From Castanea sativa (Eukaryota > Streptophyta > Magnoliopsida > Fagales > Fagaceae), in contig NC_134018.1 of NCBI RefSeq assembly GCF_040712315.1, positions 5,105,001 through 5,169,000 on the forward strand: 64,000 bases of DNA. The letters run 5' to 3'. Below, piece by piece: positions 1 to 11,813 of the stretch; position 1 is the stretch's first letter; every line of letters begins with the position of its first letter. A program made the translations under genes and the position numbers. The notes beneath the pieces were generated by a model. It had not been told where the DNA came from. It saw only the letters and a program-made list of their open reading frames with translations, and did not search any database.

Positions 1-899
1 GCTTATGCTAATGAATTAGGAATGACACCAAATGATTTTGAGGAATGTCAATGATTCCGATATTTTCATTCTTAAACATATCAGAAAAAGTTGATTTCCT
101 TAGAAAGTCCAATTATTTTTTTCCTGCCTTTGAGACTCTTGGCAAGCATGGAGGGTCATTCAAGGGAGAAATACTTTATAGTCAACAAGATCACTTCCAA
201 TTGCCTTCTTTGTAATTCCTGCAGTTTCCATCACAGCATGCCATTGCAGCTGCTCTCTCCATCAACAGTACAAGAGTAGCATATCACCAATTAAAAAAAA
301 AAAAAAAGTTTTTCAAACATTCCTTAATTATACTGTTTAAGTGACACCGATCATATTACTATCACATCAGTTTATAAGTTTTTTGTTGTAAAATTTGTAT
401 TAGTTTTAGCATTTTTCATTCACTTAATGGATATTAGGCTGCATTTCTATTAATTCATATATTTTTTTTGGAGAAGAAAATGCTGAATTTACTATAAATT
501 TTATTACAAAAAGCTTATAAACTGATGTGGCAATAAAGTGACACCTCAACAAAAGAATAAATGAATAAATGAATATTGAATTATTTTATGTGATTAGTGA
601 CATATGTGATTAGGACTTGTAATATATTACTATAACTCTAATGTTTTATACTTTGGGAAAAAAATGTACATCTAACTCATATTTTTTCTTTAATAAAAAA
701 AAAAAAAATTTACTGCCCCATATTTGGGGGCCTTGGGCCGCCCTGTTTCCCAACTTTGTTTATAATTCATAATTGCCAAAGACAGAGAAGCCATACAAAG
801 CAAAACTACACTGGGTGGATTCAAGAGAAATGTTCACATGAAATTTATTGTTTCTTATGAACTTATTCAGCGTATATTTATCTCGAAGAATGTGTTATT
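1..899. other. Upstream intergenic DNA, no gene recognised
   Basis: AT-rich sequence with scattered A and T runs, for example at 291-307 and 691-708. No reading frame resembles a known family. The only structure seen is the foldback element at 341-545, listed separately. Confidence 0.5.
341..545. repeat. Foldback MITE-like inverted repeat
   Basis: The left arm (about 346-415) contains CACATCAGTTTATAAG. The right arm (about 480-545) contains its reverse complement, CTTATAAACTGATGTG. Homology between the arms extends imperfectly for about 65 bp, with a roughly 65-bp loop. Outer ends carry GTGACACC and related sequence. This is the shape of a short non-autonomous DNA transposon. I could not fix the TSD, so the superfamily is open. 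Confidence 0.55.
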
Positions 900-1391
900 A
901 TGCAACATGGGATGGCCCCCCCTTCCCTTAATAAAAGGATATATATTAAAAGACAGATGAAGTTATCAGACCATACACAACATTGCAGCGAACAAGGAAA
1001 CAGAGAAACTAAGGCCATAGAATGTGGTCTGCAGTTTGCCAAAGATTTGTCCATCCAAGATTTTGTGCTCGAATCCTATTCTCAAATCCTTGTCAACGCC
1101 CTGAAGGAACTATCCCCCCCACCTACGGCAGTGGCTGCCCTGGTGTACGGCTCACTGTCTGCATAACTTGAGGCTAGGAAGGTAGCTTTCTCACATGTAG
1201 GGAGGCAAGGCAATAGGCCGGCTCACTTATTAGCCAAACATGCTTTTAGCATTGTTGATTTCTCTGTATGGATTGAGGAGACTCCTTGTTTTCTTGAACA
1301 AGCTCTTCTCCATGATGTTATTGTTGGTTTGAGGTATTAATGAAGTTGAAAGTTTCCCATCAAAAAAAAGAAAAAGAAAAAAAAAGAAGGA
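900..1391 (+). mobile_element. LINE (L1-type) 3' fragment with RNase H domain and A-rich tail
   Basis: Translation from about 960 gives an RNase H-like segment (FAKDLSIQDFVLE, then ILVNALKELSPPP) typical of the C-terminal RNase H of plant L1-type LINEs. An in-frame TAA at 1164-1166 breaks it. The same frame continues to about 1340 with HVGRQGNRPAHLLAKHA, matching the usual C-terminal end of this domain. An A-rich stretch at 1361-1388 fits the 3' tail of a target-primed insertion. Everything 5' of the RNase H is missing, as expected for a 5'-truncated LINE copy. It is not a functional gene. Confidence 0.75.
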
Positions 1392-1788
1392 AACAGAGAA
1401 ACCTACGACATCCAGTAAAAACAAAGTAACAAAAGACTCTATGTACATAGAATCTGACTATATGTGATACCAATTTCTAGATGTGGCTTATACCAATTTT
1501 TGTCTTTTAATCATTTCTAACGAACCTTTGAGTTAAATTAATCAATAGTAAGCCATTTTGGACTTTTATCAACCTAAGTTCTTCGTATTAGAACCATGAT
1601 TCGATATCATGCCAGTTGAATACAGTACTTCCAGCCGAAAGAGAATCTCCCATGATACATGCTCCGAGGCAAATCAAGATGCCTAAGAACTTACATAAAG
1701 TGCATTCAGTTTCAATGTTAAACTCGTTACACTTTCTCTAACTTCTCCATTTTCTTTCTCAAAAGAAAAATACTACTCCATTTTCTTC
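1392..1788 (+). promoter_or_regulatory. Presumed 5' flank of the intact P450 gene
   Basis: This is the 400-bp gap between the LINE tail and the P450 start codon. The last 60 bp are CT-rich (about 1731-1785), as is common in plant 5' leaders. A weak TATA-like ACATAAAG lies near 1693. No conserved promoter element can be assigned with confidence, so this is placement by position only. Confidence 0.3.
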
Positions 1789-3545
1789 ATGGAGCTCCAA
1801 GCCCCCTCCTTTCCTGTCCTCATCACTTTCTTCGTTCTTGTCTTCATGTTTCTGAAAGTAGTGAAGACATACAAAACCAACAACTTGAAACCAAAGCTAC
1901 CCCCGGGGCCAACGAAGCTACCTATCATTGGAAACATGCTCCATTTAATTGGCTCTCTACCCCATCACTCCCTGACAGACTTGGCCAAGATGTATGGACC
2001 CTTGATGCACCTACAACTTGGTGAAGTTCCCAATGTTGTTGTTTCTTCAGCAGAAACTGCCAAAGAGGTCATGAAAACCCATGACATTCTCTTTTCTAGC
2101 AGGCCTCATCTCCTTGCTCCAGATATCATCTCTTATGGTTCTACAGGCATTGTTTTTGCACCGTATGGAGATTACTGGAGACACCTGCGGAAAATTTGCA
2201 TAACGGAGCTGCTAAATTCTAAACGCGTACAATCATTTCAATCTATCAGGGAAGAAGAGGTATCCAAGTTGATTTGTTTTCTCTCTTCAAATGCTGGATT
2301 ACCAATCGACCTCAGTGAGAAAATTTTTTCCTTGACATTTGGAATCACTGCAACGGCAGCCTTTGGCAAGAAATGCAAAGACCAAGAAGCATTTATAACA
2401 CTAGTTAAGGAAAATTTAGAGGTGGCAGGAGGCTTCAGTGTTTCAGATGTGTTCCCTTCCCTTAAATTTCTTCATGTAGTCAGTGGATTGAGGCCTAAAC
2501 TAGAGAAAATTCATCAAAAAATGGATAAAATACTAGAGAACATTGTCAATGAGCACAAAGTTAGGGAGGCAATGACAAAGACTGGCAAGGGAAAAGCAGA
2601 TGATCTGGTTGATGTTCTACTGAATCTTCGAGGGCATGGTGATCTTGAGTTTCCTTTAACATCCAACAATATTAAAGCGGTTATCTTGGTTCGTATTTTT
2701 ATTCGTGCAACATACTATGTGAACAAGAAATCTTGTCTACTTTATGTAAAAATATTTTCTCATGTTTTCTTGTTCTCACAAAGCAATATGCAGATATGCT
2801 CCCCAAGTTATTGTCTGCCAGAAGTAAACCAACAAAGGGCTACCTGTTCTCTTCTATAATCCCTTTTGCTATATGTACAAAAAAAAGTTAGATTATCTAA
2901 CTCATGAATTTCTAATTTCAGGACATTTTCATTGCCGGTAGTGAGACATCATCAACAACTGTAGAATGGGCAATGTCAGAAATGTTGAAAAGCCCGAGTG
3001 TGATGGAAAAGGCACAAGCAGAAGTGCGCCAAGTTTTTGGTAGAAAAGGAAATGTTGATGAAACAGGTCTCCAAAAATTGATATTCTTAAAGGCAGTTAT
3101 CAAAGAAACTCTAAGATTACACCCTCCTCTTCCCTTGTTACTTCCTAGAGAATGTGGAGAGAGTTGTGAGATCAATGGTTATGCAATACCTGTCACAACC
3201 CAAGTCATTGTGAATGCATGGGCAATTGGAAGAGATCCCAGCTACTGGACTGAAGCAGAGAGCTTTTACCCAGAGAGATTCCTTGATAGTTCTGTTGATT
3301 ACAAGGGTGTTAATTTTGAGTTTATCCCATTTGGTGCTGGAAGAAGGATATGCCCTGGCATTACCTTTGCTACACCAAATGTTGAGCTTCCGCTTGCACA
3401 GTTGCTTTATCATTTTGATTGGAAACTCCCCACAAAAACAAAGCATGAAGATCTAGACATGACTGAGAATTTTGGTGCAACAGTTAGAAGAAAAAATGAT
3501 CTGTACTTAATTCCAATTCCTTATCATCCCATGCCTTTAAATTGA
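1789..3545 (+). CDS. Cytochrome P450, CYP71 clan (CYP71D-like), two exons, intact
   Basis: The exons are 1789-2688 and 2922-3545. The 233-bp phase-0 intron runs from GT at 2689 to AG at 2921. The product is 507 aa, normal for the family. The N-terminus has a hydrophobic ER anchor (about residues 8-25) followed by the proline hinge LPPGP (about 37-41). Later motifs are C-helix WRHLR (130-134), I-helix AGSETS (305-310), K-helix ETLR (362-365), PERF (417-420) and the heme loop [10 protein letters not shown] with ligand Cys444. All key residues are present and the frame is open. The family consists of heme-thiolate monooxygenases that take electrons from NADPH-P450 reductase on the ER surface. 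CYP71D members commonly oxidise terpenoids, flavonoids or alkaloids; the substrate here cannot be read from sequence. Without splicing, exon 1 reads into the intron and stops at 2859. The related copies at 8.2 kb and 46.5 kb are broken. Confidence 0.93.
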
Positions 3546-3959
3546 GACCTCAAGGAAGATGATGTTTATTCAACATTGACCAACTTCAGAAATTACAATA
3601 ACATATCTTTTCCCGTATATGTTACTAAGAAGGTTCCTATTTCTGCATTGTAGTTCACATGAATATTTATTTGGATGAATAAGTTTTATTCACAAGAGAT
3701 AAAAATATGTACAGTTAGTACTGCAATACCTGATTCACAAGCAGCAAAATACAAGCTGCAAACAACAAAACCAGAGGAGAATACAATTTTCTTAACTATT
3801 AACAGCACTAAAAGCCACTAAACCAATTCTGCAAACCAGAAGAATTTATAATTCACTGCAGACACCTGTTCAGCTTACAGGATCAAGAACTCTGTGCTCT
3901 TGATATTTTTACTAGCTCCCATTGTCTATGTCAACTTACATAAAACCAATTTAAAACTT
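3546..3959. other. 3' flank of the P450 gene, no further gene seen
   Basis: AT-rich DNA that must include the P450 3' UTR. A GAATAAGTTTTATTC segment near 3675 could serve as a poly(A) signal region, but nothing allows a firm choice. Confidence 0.35.
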
Positions 3960-5108
3960 CTTAGAGTGCGATTTCTGGTGGGGTCATGAGACAACAAAGG
4001 CAAAGAATATCCAATTTTTCCTGCTGGAATAAACCCTGCCACCCTAAAAGGTTGGTGGGATTGGACTCATGCAGAATTATCTTTCGAAAAAAGTACACGT
4101 GGCCAAATATTTTTGGCATGTTGCCTTTTCTCCCCATTTTTTCAAAACTCTTTAAGCTCTAATATGTCAAAGCATGCTTCTCTTTTTGATTTTAAAGTCT
4201 CCAACAGTGCTTCTTAGACTTGGAAATAAGCATCATATCTAGTAGGAATACAATCTTAACAGAAGCAGGATGGAGAGTAGGAGATGAAACTTGAAAGATC
4301 TATACCTCCGGTCCTCAAACCATAATCTGTTTTGCCAACAATCCCGAAGGTCGTGGCAGATTTAACTGATAGGAGGAACTTCAAATTGAATTCAGAACTA
4401 GTAAAAAGGGCGTATGATTCATGGAATTCAGAACTTGTTTTTCCTCATTTGAAATTTGTCAATGATGAAGATAAGAAGGGCTACTGGCTTTAAACTCTTA
4501 ATGGCTGTCAACCTCCAAAACTTGTGATGCAGTGATAACTGGAAATACTAAAATCAAAGTTTTGAAATTGCAGTTGCCTTAACAAACATTATTTTCATTT
4601 GGAAATTGCCCTACAATGCCTTGCCAGTTAGAAATGAATTAGCCAAGAGGCATATAAGTGTTGATACCTAATGTCTCCTTTGCTCCTTAAAAGAGTAAAC
4701 CTTGAATCATATCTTCATCAAGTGCAGTTTAGCTCATGCGGTCTGGTTATTTCATGCTCCATTCATCATGGATTGCTTTAGTGACCATTGTGAACAAGAG
4801 CTTCACCAATTTTTCAGCTGTCTTTGTAGTGAATGTAGTGATTCTTTGGAATGTTTAGGAACTAAGTTGCTATGGAAGGAGAATAGGTTAATGCTTTGAA
4901 TGTCTTATTGTACAGCAATAATCTGATCTCTCTTTGCGGTAACGCAGCTGATATAGGCGACCTGGTTGCTACCAGGAAGAAAGAGCTAAGGAAAACAATC
5001 TTTGGGATTTAATGGGTGACAGTTAATCATCCTTATCGATGATAGAAGATCTGATAGGGTTAAATGAAGTGGTTCAAGGTTTATGTGCTAGTACAGAATA
5101 GGGGCCGG
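3960..5108 (+). mobile_element. Degenerate LINE fragment: RT C-terminal region and zf-RVT domain
   Basis: With several stops and frame changes, the plus strand encodes segments typical of plant L1-type ORF2 downstream of the RT core. These include WWGHETTKAKN near 3975, VGGIGLMQN near 4055, NTILTEAGWRVGD near 4245-4290, FIWKLPYNALPVRNELAKR near 4598-4650, and NHIFIKCSLAHAVW near 4702-4750. The last two form the cysteine/histidine zf-RVT domain found before the RNase H. The LINE DNA is interrupted at 5109 by an hAT element and may resume for a short stretch after 6532. It is fully non-coding now. Domain order matches L1 ORF2 in the plus direction, the same orientation as the P450 gene. Confidence 0.72.
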
Positions 5109-6524
5109 CAGCGGCGGAGCCACTTGGCTCCTTGGCCCCCCTAAAATATTTCAAATTTCCATTAGAGTATGTAAAAAATTGACATGGCCCCCCCCAAAAA
5201 TAAATATCCGGCCCCCCAATTATTTCAACCATTCTTCTAGCTGGAGTTCTAGTCCAATTCAACTTAAAATAAAAGAAAAACTTTGGCCCACATCCAGCCC
5301 CAAATTCCTAATAAAACAAAAATTTTCTCCTTTAAACTAAACACACTTCCAGCCCAACCCAGCCCAACCCCAAATCTAAAATGCCTAATCAAACAAAACA
5401 AAGGCATCTTAAAATTCAATCATCACCGTTAGAAAAAGGAGAAAACAATCTGATTGTCACGCTGCCTTGATTTTTTCCCTTTTGTTCTCAATTCCCGCCT
5501 CCATAGTGTCATGCCCTTAGAAACAATCTCCTCAGTCCTCACTTGCTTGCCTTGACACTGCAAACTCCACTAGCCCGCTGACCTGTTCATCACCTCAACC
5601 TTAAGCCCTCGTCTCAATCTCAATTCCTCAAGGTATCTCATTCTCATCTCACTTCTCTTTTTTTTTCTCTACAACTGAACTAAATACTGAAGTGAAGAGT
5701 AGAATAGAAATATCAAATATGTGTATGTGAATATGTGATATTCTTTTGCCAGCAAAGCAATTTATGCTTATTTAACTTTGTCTTTTTGTATTTATTGTTA
5801 TTGTATTTTTTATTCTTGACCCACTGACTCCACTGGCTCTATCTCTATGACTTTTGGCTTTAGTGTTGTTTGTCTCTTCAGTGGGGGCAGGGTGGGGCTT
5901 GCTTTGTGTAATTGAGTAGTAAAGTAAGTAAAATATAAATGAAAAAAAAAAAAAATTTATGGAAGGCAATTGGGGTGAGGGCCGTGAGTTTGTGTATTTT
6001 GTTTATGTTGTTTGTTACTTTGCTTATACTTTTGAGTGATTTGTTTATACTTTTGAGTGATTTGTTTATTTAATTTTTTTTATCCTAAAAGTTTATTACT
6101 TAACTAAAGGTGTATTTATATTATAATTCATGTAAGAATGAATTTTATATGATAATTTATTATATCTCTCTTCCAAGTTAGTTTATCATTTTTTAAATTG
6201 ATTTTTTTTTGGATTGAAATTAGGTACCAAATAATGATGCATTCTTTAAGAAAAAAGATATTAGTCATTTAGAACTTAGGATATTTGTAGAAACAAATGT
6301 TGATACTTCAATGCCTAATGATTGTCGTCAGGCATGATTTGATGTGAATGTTCTTTTTTGTATGTCTACATTGAACTAGATAGTTTTTCATGTTCATTAA
6401 CGTACAAGAATATGATAATATATGAAAGTTGATAATTTTGTATTCAATAGACTTATAAATTATATTTAGTATATCTCCATTACAACCCGGCCCTCCCAAA
6501 TAATTATTCCTGGCTATGCCCCTG
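5109..6524 (+). mobile_element. Non-autonomous hAT transposon with 8-bp TSD
   Basis: The element begins CAGCGGCGGAGCCA and ends TGGCTATGCCCCTG, imperfect terminal inverted repeats of the CAGGGGCGTAGCCA hAT type. Identical 8-bp TSDs, GGGGCCGG, lie at 5101-5108 and 6525-6532. The last 250 bp resemble the 3' end of the transposase-bearing hAT at 61685 onward, reverse-complemented. This includes a final coding stub ending CRQA and a stop near 6335, parallel to the RRQT end of that transposase. It therefore looks like an internally deleted derivative of that family that has lost nearly all of the transposase. It inserted into, or next to, the LINE fragment ending at 5108. Confidence 0.88.
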
Positions 6525-8000
6525 GGGGCCGGACAAACGGCAGGGTGCAATGGCTTGTCTTTTAAGGGACAAAAACACTGCAATATGTCTTGCTTTCGTG
6601 AAGCTCTTGTGATGGCCAATACTAAGGGCATGCTTTCTGCTATACTATTATTAGTTCTATAATTGTTAAATGTTGCTGTGTTGGCAAACCGAGAATGAAT
6701 GTAACTCTCGTGTGTTTTAGAGTTGTAATCCAAGTATAAGACAAAGTCCCAGAATCAGCGCAAGTACATTGAATCTCTTGTCTTCTCGACACATAGCTCG
6801 ACATTCTCTCAATCAATTGAGCCATGCCTCAACTGACTCTCAATTGATCAGGAATCACAAATCCTGAATTTTGCTTTGGCCCATTAAGTTGGCTCAAAAT
6901 TGGGTATTCCAAGCCCTGACATTTCATCCAAATATCTGCATTGACTCATTCCAATTCTTATCCTGATTAGTTCTTAAGCCCCATCTCCAAAATTATTAGC
7001 TTGGAAAGTCCCAAACTCATCCAAAGCTCATCACAAGGCTTCTCATTTCTCTATGGGAAGGGGGGGGGGGGGGGGTGGGTTTGTGTTCATAGTTTAAAGC
7101 ACACCATTTTCTCCAGTGCTCTACAGAAGCTTTAAAGCACGGTCTAAAGTTGTGTTGGTATTCCTTTATTCGGAATTCGACTAATCCTTTAGTTGCAATA
7201 GAATCTCTAAATCTCACTAGCTTGGAAACTGTAAAACCTATAGAAACTCTTTCCAAATTGCTCCAAAAGTTGTTGTATTAGAAATCATCAACCAAACCCA
7301 AATTGATCATAAACCTTCGTTTATGTAGGTAGTAAGCATTTCTTATTCTTTTGAGGTTTTGATCAGGTTTGATTGTTCTCATTGGTTCAAAAACATGCTT
7401 GTTTATGATGAACGAGTGATATGACATGATTATGACTGTCATAATCTAGAAAATCGGCTCACTGCATGAGGTGGGTATGTAACACCTTCTCATTTTTGAA
7501 CTTAACATCCAAACTAAGATCTTTGGTTTATATATAGACTAGGTCTTATCATACTTAATTTTTATTTTTTATAATGTAACTAGGACATCAAGCCAAGTAA
7601 TTTTTGTTAGATTATATTTAGGAAGAAAGCCATGTAATGTAATTATTAGGATCAAGTAATTTTTATCTTTTTATAATGCAACTAAGACATCAAGCCAAAT
7701 TATTTTTATTCAATTATATTTAGGATTAAAGCTATGTAAGGACATCACGATCTTGGTGCAAAACGTCACAACTAATAAGCAAGTTTTTTATTTTTATTTT
7801 TTTTATTTTGGATTTTGGGGACCAGGTTTATAGCAGGGAATTGAAAAAGAATAATTAATTTCTTTTTCATCATTATTTTACTCCTCCACCACTCTTTCCT
7901 AATTTCCCCCTCAACTTAGCCATTCTGTCACCAGCACCACCGTCATTCTTATACCCCTCCACACCCTATGCTCTCCCCCTTAAAACTGTCCTCCACTACA
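6525..8000. other. Intergenic DNA, no gene; short repeats
   Basis: The first ~130 bp may be the continuation of the interrupted LINE. A run of 16 G lies at 7060-7075, which is rare in this AT-rich window. Two diverged copies of an approximately 110-bp segment containing GACATCAAGCCAA occur at about 7560-7740. No coding family was recognised. Confidence 0.4.
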
Positions 8001-8345
8001 CAACCATTATTGTGGGATTTTTATGCAACAAAAAATACTAGAAATTTTTTTTTCTCAGTCTCAATCCAATTATAGAAAACAAATCATCTTTGTAAAAAAT
8101 ATTTTCCATTGAAACATTTTCCCAACAAAATTATTGTACTCTTATATAAATGGAACTTATAACAACATATACTATAGTTCGAATTAAAAATTACTTCATC
8201 AAATGAACATTACAATTAATAAATGAAAGTCAATTAGATAGCTCTCTACCCTCAGAGCCATGGAAGCTACCTATTATAGGGAACATGCACCAGTTTCTTT
8301 CATGTACATGGATCACCAATCCTCACGCATTACAAGTGGGTTCCC
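8000..8345 (+). pseudogene. CYP71D-like P450 stub with its 5' flank
   Basis: At about 8250-8290 the plus strand encodes [14 protein letters not shown], the segment after the proline hinge of CYP71D proteins, close to PGPWKLPIIGN in the 46.5-kb copy. A weaker PHALQ trace lies near 8319-8334. Neither the membrane anchor before nor anything beyond the first ~30 residues after this motif can be found. The 240 bp before it (about 8005-8240) match the 35010-35220 segment, which is the disrupted upstream flank of the 46.5-kb P450. This supports a third member of a former tandem array, with its promoter flank joined to a small internal exon piece by deletion. Confidence 0.7.
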
Positions 8346-8523
8346 AACGTATTGGTCATGGGTAGCCATTTATATTGTTCAATTAGTCACATATTATTAT
8401 TTTAATAGAGTTTTAAATTCATTAGATTTATTAAAAAAAAATGACAAAATTACATTATTGGTCCATGAGGTTCACCTACCAAGCACTATAAGAGACTAAA
8501 AAACAGCAATAAACATATATTGT

Positions 8524-8982
8524 AGGGACTGTGAAGGCCATGTCTAGGCTGCTTTGAGTCAGAACGTGGCATTGGTGCAATCGGTGGAAATGGCAGAGCC
8601 TTTGGCAGGGAAAAGGGCAGTTGAGTTTGCTCGGGAGTTGAGTTTCTTTGATGTGCAGATTGAAGGTGATTGTCTTCGTGTCATTCAGGCTTTATAGGAT
8701 TCAAATCGTTGCTTTACTTTCTTCGGTCATATTATTGAGGAGACTAAGAGGTTGGGTAGTTTTTTGCGATGGTGTCAGTTTCAACATGTTTGACGGAATG
8801 AGAATCGATTAGCTCATAGTCTTGCTAGGCGAGCAGCTTTAGCTACAGATACTGATGTTTGGGTAGAAGATTTACCTAGTGATTTGGATAATGTATTCCA
8901 ATCGGATTTGTCTTAGTTTTGTTAGTTCTTTTTTTCCTTAATTAAATTTTGCTTACCTTTTGCTCAAAAAAAAAAAAAAAAA
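8524..8982 (+). mobile_element. LINE 3' fragment with RNase H domain and poly(A) tail
   Basis: One frame from about 8524 encodes an RNase H-like domain: RDCEGHV, then VEFARELSFFDVQIEGDCLRVIQAL, then NRLAHSLARRA. It runs to a stop at 8914-8916. In-frame stops occur within the domain near 8545, 8694 and 8800. After a short 3' UTR, an uninterrupted A17 run at 8966-8982 marks the tail. It is a 5'-truncated L1-type copy, similar in plan to those ending at 1388 and 33206 but different in sequence. Confidence 0.78.
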
Positions 8983-9096
8983 GGTTTGACATCAATAATT
9001 TTTAAAATTTATTATCATAAAGAATAATTAATTAGCATAGTTAACAACTAGAAAAACGTTGTGATAAGAGACAAAAGATAGCAACAAACAAATAAA
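8983..9096. repeat. Duplicated flank shared with 33331-33440
   Basis: GACATCAATAATTTTTAAAATTTATTATCATAAAG-type sequence here matches 33331-33440, and the sequence just after the Helitron (12093-12175) matches 34600-34635. The two places are therefore paralogous segments: a Helitron entered this one and a MITE the other. This is probably DNA of the old P450 array. Confidence 0.6.
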
Positions 9097-9842
9097 TCTA
9101 TATCTATATATTACTAAAAGCTGAAACGTAGCGTTTAATGCTGTTGCGCTCACATTGAGCCATGTCAACATCTACGTCATTATTTTTTTCTTTCCATTTT
9201 CTTATAATTATTTTAATATATATATTTTTTATTTCATATTTATACTTCTCCAACCTTTCTCCCTTCCATACCTTTTCATCTCCCCACTACTTCTCCAACC
9301 TTTCTCCTTCCCTCACCTTCTTATCTCCCCACTACCATCTACATTAATATCATTCTTCATTTTTCCCTTCATCTTCCTCTATTTTTGTCTCTCCTTATTT
9401 ACACCCTCTTACTATAAATTTGCTACTATCTATTTCATTTTATGCATAGTTTTCCCTTACAAAAAAAAGGTTCTCTCTCTCTCTCTCTCAATTTTTGGGT
9501 GGATTTTTATTTTTTTATTTTTCTTGCATGTTCGCTTTAGGTTGATAATTTTTTATATCCTTTAATCTACTTTAGGTTAATACGATTCAGTTTTGTTTAT
9601 TTTAATTGTTGTGTTTTTTTTCTCTCTCTTTGATTGTTAAATGTTATCCTATTGCGTTATAAAGGATTAAATATAAAAATATAATATTATCTTACTACAT
9701 ATTATGATTTGGATAATTTAATTTGATAGTTATTGTAATTTGATAACATGATTTTTATAGTGCTCAATTTAGATGTTAAACTATGAGACTTTAATCATTT
9801 TTGTTTATTTTTTAATCCTTTGTGGTGGACAAAGTACTCTTA

Positions 9843-10571
9843 TGTGGCGTTTGGTACGGGGAATCCACATTACTCCTGGCATCCAGATTCCTAGGAATGT
9901 GATTCCTAGGAATGTAGCTATTCCTATGTTTGGTTTCATTAGGAGATTCCCAGGAATGTGAGATGATAATGTTTGGTGTATTCCCAAGAATCTTAAATGA
10001 ATTATTTGTTTTTTCCATTTTGTCCTTAGATTTGAATGTGAAGTACCAAGCCCTTAAAAAAAAAAAAAAACTTCCTTTAAATAAATAATGAAAAAATATA
10101 TATAAACTATTAATTAGTCCTTAAGAAAATTTCTTACTCTAAATAGATAGATAAAAAACATTATATAAACTATTAATTAGCAACACATTCATTAAAACTG
10201 TGATCTAACATTTCAAAATGACAAGAATAATACAAAAATAACTATTAGCAAAGTTAATTATCCTGTTTATGTTGTTTTGACGGAAAAAGATAAAGACAAG
10301 AGAGAAGATATTGATAATTTGTTTTATAATTTATCTTAATTGCTTAAATGATAAGGAAAAAGGGTTAAAATTGTCAATTTATAAAAAATACAATTTCTTT
10401 TAAGTTTGGGAATCTGGATTCCCACCTGTTTTAAAGGGAATCCACATTCCTACTGAGAGGGGTTTAAGGATTCCCCTGGCATCTGATTCCCTAGCGTAAT
10501 TTGCAACCAAACATGAAAATCTTTAAACATTCCTAGGAATCCTAAAACATTACTCCATACCAAACGCCACC
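9843..10571. mobile_element. PIF/Harbinger-like MITE nested in the Helitron
   Basis: The terminal inverted repeats are GTGGCGTTTGGTA at the left and TACCAAACGCCAC at the right. TTA lies on both sides (9840-9842 and 10572-10574), the 3-bp TSD of the PIF/Harbinger superfamily. The 729-bp interior has no transposase. ATTCCTAGGAAT-like motifs recur near both ends. Confidence 0.75.
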
Positions 10572-10685
10572 TTAATAATTTTATTAGAAGTACTCTATAA
10601 TGCCATTTATTTAGAAAAAAGCAAAGGTTGGCTAAACAATAATTATTGGATGAGAGACAAAATTTATCTTTTGCAATTTTACTTT

Positions 10686-10686
10686 A

Positions 10687-10749
<63 letters not shown>

Positions 10750-10750
10750 T
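10686..10750. repeat. (ATT)n microsatellite
   Basis: About 21 near-perfect ATT units inside the Helitron. Confidence 0.95.
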
Positions 10751-11051
10751 TATAACAATGCATATATAGAAATTTAATTCTTAAATTTTGCTAATAAATG
10801 TTTATTTGATAATATGTTTTGGAGGGCCGAAATTACAATTTCTACAAAGATAATAACCTTAGTAGATTATAAATAAAAATTTTTTTCCTAATTGGTCCAA
10901 TTAATCATAGCTAAGTTTTATTAATTTTTTTAGTTACTTTTTTCAGTGTTTTGGATTGTCGGCAGAAAAAATAAGTTTAAGAAAGTTTGTTAAAAAATAA
11001 AAGAATAATTTCCAACTTTTATATATTTTTTAATGATTCACAAAATGTTAT

Positions 11052-11813
11052 TGTAAGTGCACAATTGCACCTGGACCCAAAGACAATTATGGGCTCAGGC
11101 CCAATGAGCCTTAAACAATGAAATTTGTAGAGTGTGGGCTTGAAATCTAGGTTAGAGGTACTGAGAACTTGATAACAGGCTAAGGTGTGCAAACACTTGT
11201 AAATAATGGATGATAATTGCAAATGGACCTCCTCGGATGTAAGCCGAGGACCACTTCTGTATTATTTTTTTCTTTCTTTCTTAAAGGTTACAATTCTTAA
11301 TTTCCTTCTTTACAACTGACTGATCCCCCTTTTCTTTGGCCTTCACTCCACTTAAATACTTCTTCTCCTGATGCTTTATCCACGTGTTGCTCAAATCCCC
11401 TCCCTTCTAGATATTTCTTCTCTTAGTGCCTTTGAATAGTAACCAGAAGTTTCAGTTCTACTGTTCAGGGGTCACTTCCCCATTAATGCGGCCAGGGAGG
11501 TAGGTGCAGAGTCTTTAATGTGGAGGTGGCAGCCTTTGCTCATGATATTTTTCTAACACCGGTGTATCTAGAAGGTTCAGGGTTTCCCCCTCTTAACCAA
11601 CAGTCTTTCCGAAATTCTGCCTTGACCTTCGTAGTGAATCTCCGAGTTCTCTTGGGTCTGTCCGAGGAGAAACTCACCCTCGGATGTGTCCTCGGACCCT
11701 CGGCGTATGGGCCGATTCGCAGTACTAACAAATTCTTAGCTCAAGAATAGATCGGCCCTCCTTGCTAGAGCCCAAAGGCCCAAATGCCTACTTGGGTCCT
11801 TTTACTCCCCACA
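11052..11813. mobile_element. Solo LTR with 5-bp TSD, nested in the Helitron
   Basis: A 762-bp segment starts TGTAAGTGCAC and ends CTCCCCACA, with TG...CA termini. Identical 5-bp TSDs, GTTAT, lie at 11047-11051 and 11814-11818. No internal retrotransposon sequence is present, so this is a solo LTR left by LTR-LTR recombination. It is GC-richer than its surroundings and repeats CCTCGG and CCGAGG motifs near 11232-11250 and 11640-11710. Confidence 0.85.

Noticed and set aside
2689..2859. Open extension of P450 exon 1 past the donor site
   Set aside because: It reads into the intron; the I-helix sequence resumes exactly at 2922 after a good AG acceptor, and splicing restores a full family-length protein.
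9155..9565. 136-aa hydrophobic open frame at the start of the Helitron
   Set aside because: The Phe/Ile/Leu/Ser-rich text comes from T- and CT-rich DNA. It has no family pattern and lies in non-coding Helitron sequence.
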